The position numbers and the translations under genes are program-made. A stretch of DNA of 64,000 bases, taken from NCBI GenBank assembly GCA_040772045.1, contig JAXGYV010000011.1:18268-82267 (forward strand). The letters are read 5' to 3'. Under the pieces are notes generated by a model, which had not been told where the DNA came from, ran no database searches, and worked only from the letters and a program-made list of their open reading frames with translations. Shown in pieces: positions 43,837 to 51,737 of the stretch; the stretch's first letter is position 1; each line of letters starts with the position of its first letter. This DNA comes from JAXGYV01 sp040772045. Its GTDB lineage: Bacteria > Actinomycetota > Thermoleophilia > UBA2241.

Positions 43837-45021
43837 TCACAGCACGCTCGCAACGACTGGATCCTTCTCCCAGTAGTTGGTCATGAGCTCACGCGCATGG
43901 GTTACGACTGCATCGTACTCGCCTGGACCGCCGATGAACGCCGAATGGTCTGTCTGGCGGAAGCGCCAGATCGTGTGCTCGTCGCCGTCCATGCGCGACT
44001 TGACGACCGATACTTCGACGCCCGGACCCACCGCGCGCGAAGCCGCAGTCCACGCCCTCGCGAACGCCTCCTCCAGCCGCCTCGGCGGGTATTCCCAGCC
44101 CACGTACTGCGGGGTATAGAGACGTGTCTTGGTATTCTCAACGAAGACGTCGCCGTTCTCGGTGTGCACATCGAACTTGTCGCCAATGAGACCCCAAATC
44201 TTGCAGAAGAGGTCCGCATAGCGCGTTACCGGCGTGTCGCCGGTCCATCCGAGGTCCACTGTGAAGGGGCGAACCCACTGCACGACGTTGGCGAAGTGGG
44301 AACGCTCCGCAATCGCGATAGACTCATCCTCGCCAAGCATGAGGGCGGTCTGTGCGAACCCTCCGAGCACGTACTCGCCATTGTACTTCTCGAGCGCGGC
44401 CTCACGCCGGGCGAGAGGCCACTCGTCGCTGAGATCCGGAGGCGGTCCTGGCTCGATGGTAGCGGTCCCCGGCTCAAACCTCAGCCGCTCCCAGGGTTCC
44501 AGCGCGTGATCGTCTTCGGCGAAATACCCCATATGGTACGGACCGCCGGCTTGAACATGGTCGGTCAGGCAAAAGTAGAGCCTGTCGTTGTTGAGGAACT
44601 TACCGTTGCGCGCATGCCACGTGTAGATGGCGATCATCATCTCCATCGGCACTGTCCACGTGGCCGGGCTGGGCAGGAAGGGCGAACCAATCGAACAGTC
44701 TGGCGTCATGTAAGAGACGTACGCCTTCCCGCTGTTGCGATAGTCGTCGTAGAACCCCATGTCGATCCCACCCAGCCAGTTGGAGAGGCAGTGATACTTG
44801 GCGCAGAGCACGGGATGAGGCTCGTTCATTATGCCGAGCTTCGTAGCGCCGTCGATGAAGTGCGTCTCCTGGTGCTTTTTCAAGAAGTAGCACTCGAGAT
44901 TGCGCGCCGCCTCCCAGCCATGGCGGCGGATAATTACGAAGCGCGTCGAATTGTCATGGGCGAAGAAGAAGTTGAGAGCGCGCTTGGTGCGCTCTGAGTA
45001 GTCCTGCGTCGATAGGTACAC
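43837..45021 (-). CDS. protein of unknown function, possibly linked to the Liv/ligase cluster
   Basis: The 394-residue soluble protein is well composed and codon-consistent, but I do not recognise it. It is rich in aromatic residues, for example FFFAHDNSTRFVIIRRHGWE, AKYHCLSNWLGGIDMGFYDD and GFAQTALMLGEDESIAIAER. Several Cys residues are scattered (C44, C73, C78 region) without a clear cluster, and there is no signal peptide. It starts at 45021 with AAAGGAGAT upstream and ends 255 bases before the substrate-binding lipoprotein gene on the same strand. It may belong to the same regulon and act on the imported compound, but nothing in the sequence proves that. Confidence 0.65.
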   Translation of the reverse strand: MYLSTQDYSERTKRALNFFFAHDNSTRFVIIRRHGWEAARNLECYFLKKHQETHFIDGATKLGIMNEPHPVLCAKYHCLSNWLGGIDMGFYDDYRNSGKAYVSYMTPDCSIGSPFLPSPATWTVPMEMMIAIYTWHARNGKFLNNDRLYFCLTDHVQAGGPYHMGYFAEDDHALEPWERLRFEPGTATIEPGPPPDLSDEWPLARREAALEKYNGEYVLGGFAQTALMLGEDESIAIAERSHFANVVQWVRPFTVDLGWTGDTPVTRYADLFCKIWGLIGDKFDVHTENGDVFVENTKTRLYTPQYVGWEYPPRRLEEAFARAWTAASRAVGPGVEVSVVKSRMDGDEHTIWRFRQTDHSAFIGGPGEYDAVVTHARELMTNYWEKDPVVASVL

Positions 45022-45579
45022 CTATCACCATCTCCTTTCACTAGCTCGACAAGGCGCCGACCGATGACGAACCTCATGTCCAGTCAGCTGTGTACAGCCC
45101 CTCGATACTCCGAAATCGATCTGCCTTCACTCGGGATTCGAGCGTCCGCAGCGGTTTGCTCTCCCACGCAGCACATTCGCTACACCGTTGCGGGAGAGCT
45201 GGTCTTCCGTCGTCGCTGGCGCCCCCCTCTCGCCGAGATGACCTGACTGAATGTTCGTGAAATCCTTAATGAACGTAAATGAAGTATCGTACAGCCGCTC
45301 AGGCCCTGTCAAGATCGGATCACCCAAATTTCCGGTGAAGCTACATCGACGGGTGCAGGAGGCAGAGAGCAAGCTCCTCGCGGTCAGACCTCAGGCAGAG
45401 GCGACGCCTGCTCCAGGAACAGCGCAGAGTCCAAGACAAGCTGCGCCCACCACCTCTGAGGCTCGCACCTCGGTACCGCCCGGACTTCGGGAGAGGCGCC
45501 CACGAAGTTGGCATACCCAACGCTCAGCGATTGGCAGAGTTGGTCAAGAATCGCTCGTTCGCATCCGATACTCTCGGCA
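45022..45579. other. divergent intergenic region with a direct repeat
   Basis: This 558-base region separates the unknown gene (minus) from the c-di-GMP enzyme gene (plus). It contains an AT-richer stretch around 45245-45290. Two related copies AATGTTCGTGAA (45250-45261) and AATGAACGTAAA (45268-45279), 18 bases apart, may be binding sites for a regulator of the minus-strand cluster. A short open frame at 45251-45583 looks non-coding. Confidence 0.35.
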
Positions 45580-47955
45580 ATGAACGTCGTGGCAGAAGCA
45601 TCGCGCTGGATCCGCGTGCAACAGGCCGCCGACCTCCTCGGCGTAAGCGCGAGCACCGTACGCCGCTGGGTCGCAGAAGGACGACTGGCCTGTCAGCGCA
45701 CGCCGAGCGGACAACGCCGGTTCTTGGTCGAAGACCTCGAGCGTGCCTCGCATCAGGCGAACGCTCCAACCCACGACCACAGTCCGAGCTACAGAAACAC
45801 TGAGGAGCGTTACCAGCTCTTGTTCGAGACGAGCCTCGAGCTCGCCTCCAGCCAGGAGCTAACCGAGGTCCTGCAATCGGCGGCACAGCGCCTGAGTGTC
45901 GCCCTCAGCATCCCCGACTGCGACATCTATCGACTCGAGGATGCCCGGCACATCGTCTGTCTGGCGTCCTCGGCCAGGGGCGTCTACGACGCCGACTGGG
46001 TAGGACGGAAGTTCTGTCTTGACGACTGGCCCTGCGACCGACTCGCTGTTGAGACGCGGACGACGATCACCGTACGCGATCTCGCCGACCCACGGCTGAG
46101 TGAAGTGGAGCGCTGCGACCTGCGTGCTTATGGACAGTGCAGCTTCATGGCGCTGCCGCTGGTAGCACACGACCGAGTGATCGGCGTAGTCGATCTCCTC
46201 GACCACGCCGAGCGCGAGTTTACGGAGCAGGAGATCGTCACTGCCGAGGCGGTCGGCCAGCTCGTGGCCTTGGCACTCGAGCGAGCCCAGCTCTGCGAGG
46301 AGCTCAAACGCCTGCACCTGAGCCATCTGCGCGCTTTGAGCTCAGCTCTAGGAGCTAAAGATTACTACTCACTGGGTCACGCTGGCCGTGTGGCCGCCTA
46401 CATGGCCCTCTTGGGGAGCGAGCTTGGCTGGTCCGAGGACTACATCGAGAAGGTACAGAACGTCGCCTTTTTGCACGACATCGGCAAGATCGGCATCTCC
46501 GACCGCGTTCTGCTCAAACCGGGCCCACTTACCTCGGAGGAATGGGAGCTCGTACGCCAGCACCCTGCTATTGGCGCCGAGATCGTTCGGCCGCTGTTCG
46601 ACGAGGAGCTCATCGCCAGCATACGCCACCATCACGAGCGCTTCGACGGAGACGGTTACCCTGATCGCCTCGCCGGCGAGGCGATCCCCCTGGCCGCCCG
46701 CGCTCTGTGCGTTGTCGACTGCTACGACGCTATGTCCTGCCAGCGTCCCTACCGGCGCGCCCTAAGCTACCCTCAGTGCCTCGCCGAGTTACGACGGTGC
46801 GCCGGTGCGCAGTTCGACCCCGCGATAGTCGAGGCTTTTCGGCGTGCATTACAGCACCTCCAACAGCGCCGCGCACGTGCCATGCGGGTGGCCTCGCAAG
46901 CCGCGCAGCTCATCGATCCTGTCGCGCATGCGCGACTGCGCACGCGCGCCGACGAGGCGCGCCCGGAGTACGAGAAGACGGTGAGCGCTCTCCGCGTACT
47001 GCGGAGACGCCATCCGTACGTCCGCTACATTACAAGCTTCGCTGTCCACAACGGGCAGTGCGTCACCGTGCTGGATACAGGAGAGACGGAGAGTGACGTC
47101 TCGCATATCGGCGATCCCTGGCTGCCAGACGACGAGCTCGCCAGCGTCCTGGCCGACGAGCACGTACTGTGCAATGTCATCAACAACGACAACTTCGGTG
47201 TCTGGATATCGGGCACCGCCCCCATCCACGATGCCGAAGGGACGGTCGTCGCGGCGGTGACCGTGGATATACCCGCCGTGGACTCGCGCGGCCGGCCGCT
47301 ACTGCACAACGACCGCTCACGCACACTGACGGCGACGTTGGAAGCCGCGGCAATCCGCTTCAGTCGCGCCGAAGTCGAAGCTATCACCGACGGCCTCACC
47401 GGACTCTACAACCACCGGTACCTCCACGAGCGCCTCGACGAGGAGCTGGAACGTGCGCAGCGCCGCGACAGCAAGCTCTCGTTGCTCTTCTGCGACTGCG
47501 ACCGCTTCAAGGTCTATAACGACACCTTCGGCCATAAGGCCGGCGATACTGCCCTGGCCCGCATGGCGCGCATTATCGCGGCCACCAGCCGGCGTTCCGA
47601 CTTGGCGGCCCGGTACGGCGGCGAGGAGTTCGTGCTGGTGCTCGTGGATACCGACACCGCGGGGGCGCTCGCCGTGGCCGAGTATCTCCGCGCCGAGATC
47701 GAGCTCTCAAGCGCTCGGAGCAAGTACCCGCTGACCATCAGCATCGGCATCGCCACCTTTCCCGACGACGCCGGTACTCGCGACGAACTCCTCGACAAAG
47801 CGGATTGGGCCATGTATGCGGCCAAGCGCGCTGGGCGCAACTGCGTGCATGCCTTCTCGGACGGCATCGATCCGCGGCCGGCGGCGCGGCCGCGGACCAT
47901 GCCGCCGCCGTCACGCCGCGATCGACGAACGCGAGTCGGACAGGCGCTGGCGTAA
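45580..47955 (+). CDS. HTH - GAF - HD-GYP - Cache-like - GGDEF c-di-GMP signalling protein
   Basis: This 791-residue protein is unusual in design. Residues 10-55 are an excisionase/MerR-type helix-turn-helix (VQQAADLLGVSASTVRRWVA). Residues 70-235 look like a GAF sensor. An HD-GYP domain follows, with H299-D300 (LHDIGK) and G359-Y360-P361 (ERFDGDGYPDRL), the phosphodiesterase motifs. Residues about 465-590 resemble a Cache-type sensor ending WISGTAPIHDAEGTVVAAVT but have no flanking membrane helices. The C-terminal GGDEF domain has an intact G680-G-E-E-F684 and the RxxD inhibitory site RRSD just upstream. It could therefore make and break c-di-GMP and bind DNA. The ATG at 45580 is used; 45508 is an alternative; neither has a good Shine-Dalgarno. 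Confidence 0.88.
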   Translation: MNVVAEASRWIRVQQAADLLGVSASTVRRWVAEGRLACQRTPSGQRRFLVEDLERASHQANAPTHDHSPSYRNTEERYQLLFETSLELASSQELTEVLQSAAQRLSVALSIPDCDIYRLEDARHIVCLASSARGVYDADWVGRKFCLDDWPCDRLAVETRTTITVRDLADPRLSEVERCDLRAYGQCSFMALPLVAHDRVIGVVDLLDHAEREFTEQEIVTAEAVGQLVALALERAQLCEELKRLHLSHLRALSSALGAKDYYSLGHAGRVAAYMALLGSELGWSEDYIEKVQNVAFLHDIGKIGISDRVLLKPGPLTSEEWELVRQHPAIGAEIVRPLFDEELIASIRHHHERFDGDGYPDRLAGEAIPLAARALCVVDCYDAMSCQRPYRRALSYPQCLAELRRCAGAQFDPAIVEAFRRALQHLQQRRARAMRVASQAAQLIDPVAHARLRTRADEARPEYEKTVSALRVLRRRHPYVRYITSFAVHNGQCVTVLDTGETESDVSHIGDPWLPDDELASVLADEHVLCNVINNDNFGVWISGTAPIHDAEGTVVAAVTVDIPAVDSRGRPLLHNDRSRTLTATLEAAAIRFSRAEVEAITDGLTGLYNHRYLHERLDEELERAQRRDSKLSLLFCDCDRFKVYNDTFGHKAGDTALARMARIIAATSRRSDLAARYGGEEFVLVLVDTDTAGALAVAEYLRAEIELSSARSKYPLTISIGIATFPDDAGTRDELLDKADWAMYAAKRAGRNCVHAFSDGIDPRPAARPRTMPPPSRRDRRTRVGQALA

Positions 47956-48153
47956 CTCTCCTCACCAGATGCGGCACCTGTCGGAGGCCTCACAGTCGCC
48001 GCGGCGTGCCCCGCGAACGCGTCGCGGAACACCGCAACCACCATGGTTTTGTACGAGGATCGCACGTACGGTACTGTCCGCCCCAGTGCTCGTGCTCGTT
48101 CCGCGCGGAAGCACACTGAGGGGCGGCGGCGACGCCGACACGAGGACTGACTG

Positions 48154-50769
48154 ATGGGAGCACATGCACAAGCATCCCTCTCCGGCGAGAGGTCATCCAT
48201 GATCGCCGAGTTGAAGGACCTCGGCCTCGTTGGGCTCACGTCCGCCGAGGCGGCCGAGCGGCTGCGCGCCGACGGCCCAAACGAGCTCCCCCTGGCGAAA
48301 AGACGCAACCTCCTGCAGCAGGCGTGGGATGTTATCCGCGAGCCGATGCTCCTCTTGCTGCTAGGCGCTGGCGGCGTGAACTTCCTGCTCGCGGAACCGC
48401 TCGACGGCGCCATCCTTATGTCCTTCGTGCTCGTCGTGATCGCCATCGAGGTCTACCAGGAACACAAGACCGAGAACGCCCTCGTCGCCCTGCGTGACCT
48501 CTCGGCACCCCGCGCCCTCGTACTGCGCGACGGCGAGCGCATGCGCATCCCCGGCCGCGAGGTGGTCCGCGGCGACTACCTCCTGCTCGCCGAAGGCGAC
48601 CGCGTCCCCGCCGACGCCACGCTGCTCGAGTGCGTGAACTTTTCCATAGACGAATCGACGCTCACCGGCGAATCCGTGCCGGTACGCAAGACCGAGTGCG
48701 GTCAGGGGACAGCAAACGAGCCACTGGGCCGTCCTGGCGGTGACGCTACACCGTGGGTCTTCTCCGGGACGCTGGTTGTGAAGGGTCAGGGCATCGCCCT
48801 CGTCAAAGAGACGGGAGCAGGTACCGAGCTCGGCCAGATCGGTACCGCACTGCGTACCGTGGAGACCGAGCGCACTCCTCTTCAGCACGAGATCGATCGC
48901 CTGGTGACCACCATCGCCCTCCTCGGTATGGGGGCGGCCGCGCTCGTCATCGTCGTCTATGGGTTAACACGCGGCCAGTGGCTCCAAGGAACACTCGCTG
49001 GCATCGGCACCGCCATGGCCATGCTGCCAGAGGAGTTCCCCGTCGTGTTGGCCGTCTTCCTCGCGCTCGGCGCTTGGCGGCTCTCGCAGAAGCACGTCCT
49101 TACACGACGCGCACCTGTGCTCGAGGCACTCGGCTCCGCGACGGTACTCTGCGTCGACAAGACCGGCACACTCACGATGAACCAGATGACCGTGCGCGAG
49201 CTCATCGTGGAAGGTGAGTCGTACTTGATCGGTGGGGGCCCGCTACCCGAGCGGTTCCACAAGATCAGCGAGTTCGCCGTACTGGCCTCACCCATCGATC
49301 CCTTCGACCCCATGGACACGGCCTTCAAAGTGCTCGGCGAGCAGTACCTGGCGGAGACCGAGCACCTGCACGCCGACTGGAGCCTGGTGCGAGAATACCC
49401 GCTCTCGGAACGGCTCCTGGCGCTCTCGCACGTGTGGCGCTCCCCCCGCGGCGATCAATTTGTGATCGCCGCCAAAGGAGCGCCGGAGGCCATCGCCGAC
49501 CTGTGTCACTTCGACGCGGAACAGCTTGCCGCCCTCACGGGGCAAGTCGAGACGGCGACCGCGAGCGGCCAACGCGTCCTCGGCGTAGCACGGGCATCCT
49601 TCAGCCTGCACGAAGGACTGCCCCCCGAACAGCACGACTTCGACTTCGAGTACCTGGGGCTTGCCGGGCTGCACGACCCCGTCCGGCCCGGCGTCGCCGA
49701 GGCGGTCGCCGAGTGCGCGCGGGCCGGCATACGTACGGTGATGGTCACCGGCGACTACCCCGGCACCGCGCTGGCGATCGCCCGCGAACTCGGGCTGGAT
49801 CACTCTGAGGGCTGCATCACCGGCCCCGAGCTCGCCACCATGTCGGATGAAGAGCTCGCGCGGCGGATCGGCTCGGTGAGCGTGTTCGCACGCATGGTTC
49901 CCGAGCAGAAGCTGCAGCTCATCCGGGCGCTCAAGGCGAACGGCGAGGTGGTAGGCATGACCGGGGACGGCGTGAACGATGCCCCCGCGCTGCGCGCCTC
50001 CGACATCGGCATCGCCATGGGTGGACGCGGCACAGATGTAGCCCGTGAGTCGGCGGCCATCGTCATCACCGACGACGACTTCTCATCTATCGCTGGAGGC
50101 GTGCGTCAGGGACGCGGTATCTTCGACAACCTCCGCAAGGCGATGTCGTACATCATCGCGGTACACGTGCCCATCGCCGGCATGTCGCTCATCCCGGTGT
50201 TCGTCTCTGGCTGGCCGCTCGTGCTGCTGCCCGTGCAGATCGCGTTCCTCGAGCTCATCATCGACCCCGCCTGCTCCGTAGTCTTCGAAGCCGAGCAAGT
50301 TGATCCCGAGATCATGGAACGGCCGCCGAGAGGTCTGGGAGAGCCGATGTTCGGACGACGCGTGCTCGCCATCGCGTTCGCGCAGGGCATCTCGGTACTG
50401 GTCGCCGTCTTCGGCATCTACCTCTGGGGCGTCCTCACCGACCGCAGCGCCGAAGTAGTACGCTCGCTCACCTTCGCGACGCTCGTGATCAGCAACCTCG
50501 CGCTGATCCTCGTGAACCGCTCATGGCGACTCCCCATTTGGCGTTCGCTGAAGGAGAGGAAGAACCGCACCTTGCGCTGGATCCTCGGGGGCGCCATCGT
50601 ACTGCTAACCGCCGTCCTGACGGTCCCGGGCCTCCGTACCGCCTTCCATTTCGGACGCATCTCCTGGATCGAAGGGCTCATTACCCTGATCGCCGGATTC
50701 ATCGGCGTCGCCTGGTTCGAGGTGCGCAAGGCACTCGCCACGGCGAGGGCGCGAGACCGCGCCGTCTGA
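48154..50769 (+). CDS. P-type ATPase, cation transporting (P2-type)
   Basis: The 871-residue protein has the P-type ATPase plan: actuator TGES (STLTGESVPVRKTE), the M4 motif MLPEEFPVVLAVFLALGA typical of P2 calcium-type pumps, phosphorylation site VLCVDKTGTLTMNQMTV, nucleotide-binding KGAPEAIADLCHF, and hinge GMTGDGVNDAPALRASDIGI. About eight to ten membrane helices are present. The cation is probably Ca2+ or Mn2+ by family, not shown directly. A second ATG at 48199 with GAGAGG upstream could be the true start. It stands alone between the c-di-GMP enzyme and ku. Confidence 0.92.
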   Translation: MGAHAQASLSGERSSMIAELKDLGLVGLTSAEAAERLRADGPNELPLAKRRNLLQQAWDVIREPMLLLLLGAGGVNFLLAEPLDGAILMSFVLVVIAIEVYQEHKTENALVALRDLSAPRALVLRDGERMRIPGREVVRGDYLLLAEGDRVPADATLLECVNFSIDESTLTGESVPVRKTECGQGTANEPLGRPGGDATPWVFSGTLVVKGQGIALVKETGAGTELGQIGTALRTVETERTPLQHEIDRLVTTIALLGMGAAALVIVVYGLTRGQWLQGTLAGIGTAMAMLPEEFPVVLAVFLALGAWRLSQKHVLTRRAPVLEALGSATVLCVDKTGTLTMNQMTVRELIVEGESYLIGGGPLPERFHKISEFAVLASPIDPFDPMDTAFKVLGEQYLAETEHLHADWSLVREYPLSERLLALSHVWRSPRGDQFVIAAKGAPEAIADLCHFDAEQLAALTGQVETATASGQRVLGVARASFSLHEGLPPEQHDFDFEYLGLAGLHDPVRPGVAEAVAECARAGIRTVMVTGDYPGTALAIARELGLDHSEGCITGPELATMSDEELARRIGSVSVFARMVPEQKLQLIRALKANGEVVGMTGDGVNDAPALRASDIGIAMGGRGTDVARESAAIVITDDDFSSIAGGVRQGRGIFDNLRKAMSYIIAVHVPIAGMSLIPVFVSGWPLVLLPVQIAFLELIIDPACSVVFEAEQVDPEIMERPPRGLGEPMFGRRVLAIAFAQGISVLVAVFGIYLWGVLTDRSAEVVRSLTFATLVISNLALILVNRSWRLPIWRSLKERKNRTLRWILGGAIVLLTAVLTVPGLRTAFHFGRISWIEGLITLIAGFIGVAWFEVRKALATARARDRAV

Positions 50770-50906
50770 CGCGGGCATCGCCGGCCAGCCCTCTCGAGAC
50801 GCGTGCCCGTGCCGTAACGAGGCAGGTTACTCGCCCGACGACATCGGGCAATCACTTCCTGAAATGGCTCGTTTGCAGATCTCCCGCCGTTGAGGAAGTG
50901 ACACTC

Positions 50907-51734
50907 ATGACCCGTCCACTCTGGAAAGGCACTATCAGCTTCGGCCTCGTAAGCATCCCCGTTCGCGTCTACTCCGCGACGCGTTCCAACGACCTCCGCT
51001 TTCGCCAGCTCGACCGGCAAGATGCGTCGCCCATTCGCGAGCGGCGTATCAGCGAGTCAACCGGCAGAGAGGTGCCGTGGGACGACATCGTGAAGGGATA
51101 TGAGTACGAGAAGGGCTCGTTCGTGGTGCTCGATCCCGAGGATTTCACACGCGCGAACGTTAAGGCCACCGAGACCATCGAGATCATGCAGGCGGTGCCC
51201 CGCGATGCCGTGGCACCCGAGTACTTCATGACACCCTACTTCGTGGTCCCCGCGAAGTCCGGCATTAAGCCGTATCACCTCCTGCGCGAGGCTCTGCTGC
51301 GAACCGAGCGCAGTGCGATCGCCACTGTAGTTATGCGCGGGCATCAGCATCTCGCTGCCCTGCTGGCCAACGAGCACGTTCTGATGCTCGAGCTCCTCCG
51401 CTTCTCCCACGAGCTCAAAGCCGTCTCCGACCTGGAGCTCGACTACGACATCTCCGCCGCGACGCCCACGCCTAAGGAGATCGAGCTGGCGGAGCTGCTC
51501 GTGACGGCACTCGACGCCCCGTGGCAGCCAGAGCGCTACCGCGATGAATACCGCGACGATTTGCTCGCGCTCATCGAACAGAAGGCGAAGAGGAGCGCGG
51601 CGCCAGCGCGCGACGGAGCGAGCGCGCCACAGGACACGCCGAGCGAGGTCATCGATATCATGGAGTTGCTCAAGAAGAGCGTCGGACAAGCGCGGGAGCG
51701 CAAGCGTCCGCGCACCCGCCGCGCCGCGAGCTGA
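50907..51734 (+). CDS. ku: bacterial Ku, non-homologous end joining
   Basis: The 275-residue protein begins with the Ku signature RPLWKGTISFGLVSIPVRVY and has EVPWDDIVKGYEYEKGSFVV, ATETIEIMQAVPRDAVAPEY and YHLLREALLRTERSAIATVV in order. It ends with a basic tail (RERKRPRTRRAAS) typical of DNA-binding extensions. It encircles double-strand ends and recruits LigD, encoded 3 bases downstream. The ATG at 50907 has GAGGAAGTG upstream; the open frame to 50523 overlaps the ATPase gene. Confidence 0.95.
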   Translation: MTRPLWKGTISFGLVSIPVRVYSATRSNDLRFRQLDRQDASPIRERRISESTGREVPWDDIVKGYEYEKGSFVVLDPEDFTRANVKATETIEIMQAVPRDAVAPEYFMTPYFVVPAKSGIKPYHLLREALLRTERSAIATVVMRGHQHLAALLANEHVLMLELLRFSHELKAVSDLELDYDISAATPTPKEIELAELLVTALDAPWQPERYRDEYRDDLLALIEQKAKRSAAPARDGASAPQDTPSEVIDIMELLKKSVGQARERKRPRTRRAAS

Positions 51735-51737
51735 CTC

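Noticed and set aside
45251..45583. Small plus-strand gene in the divergent region
   Set aside because: No ribosome-binding site, no recognisable motif, and it overlaps the probable control region and the start of the next gene.
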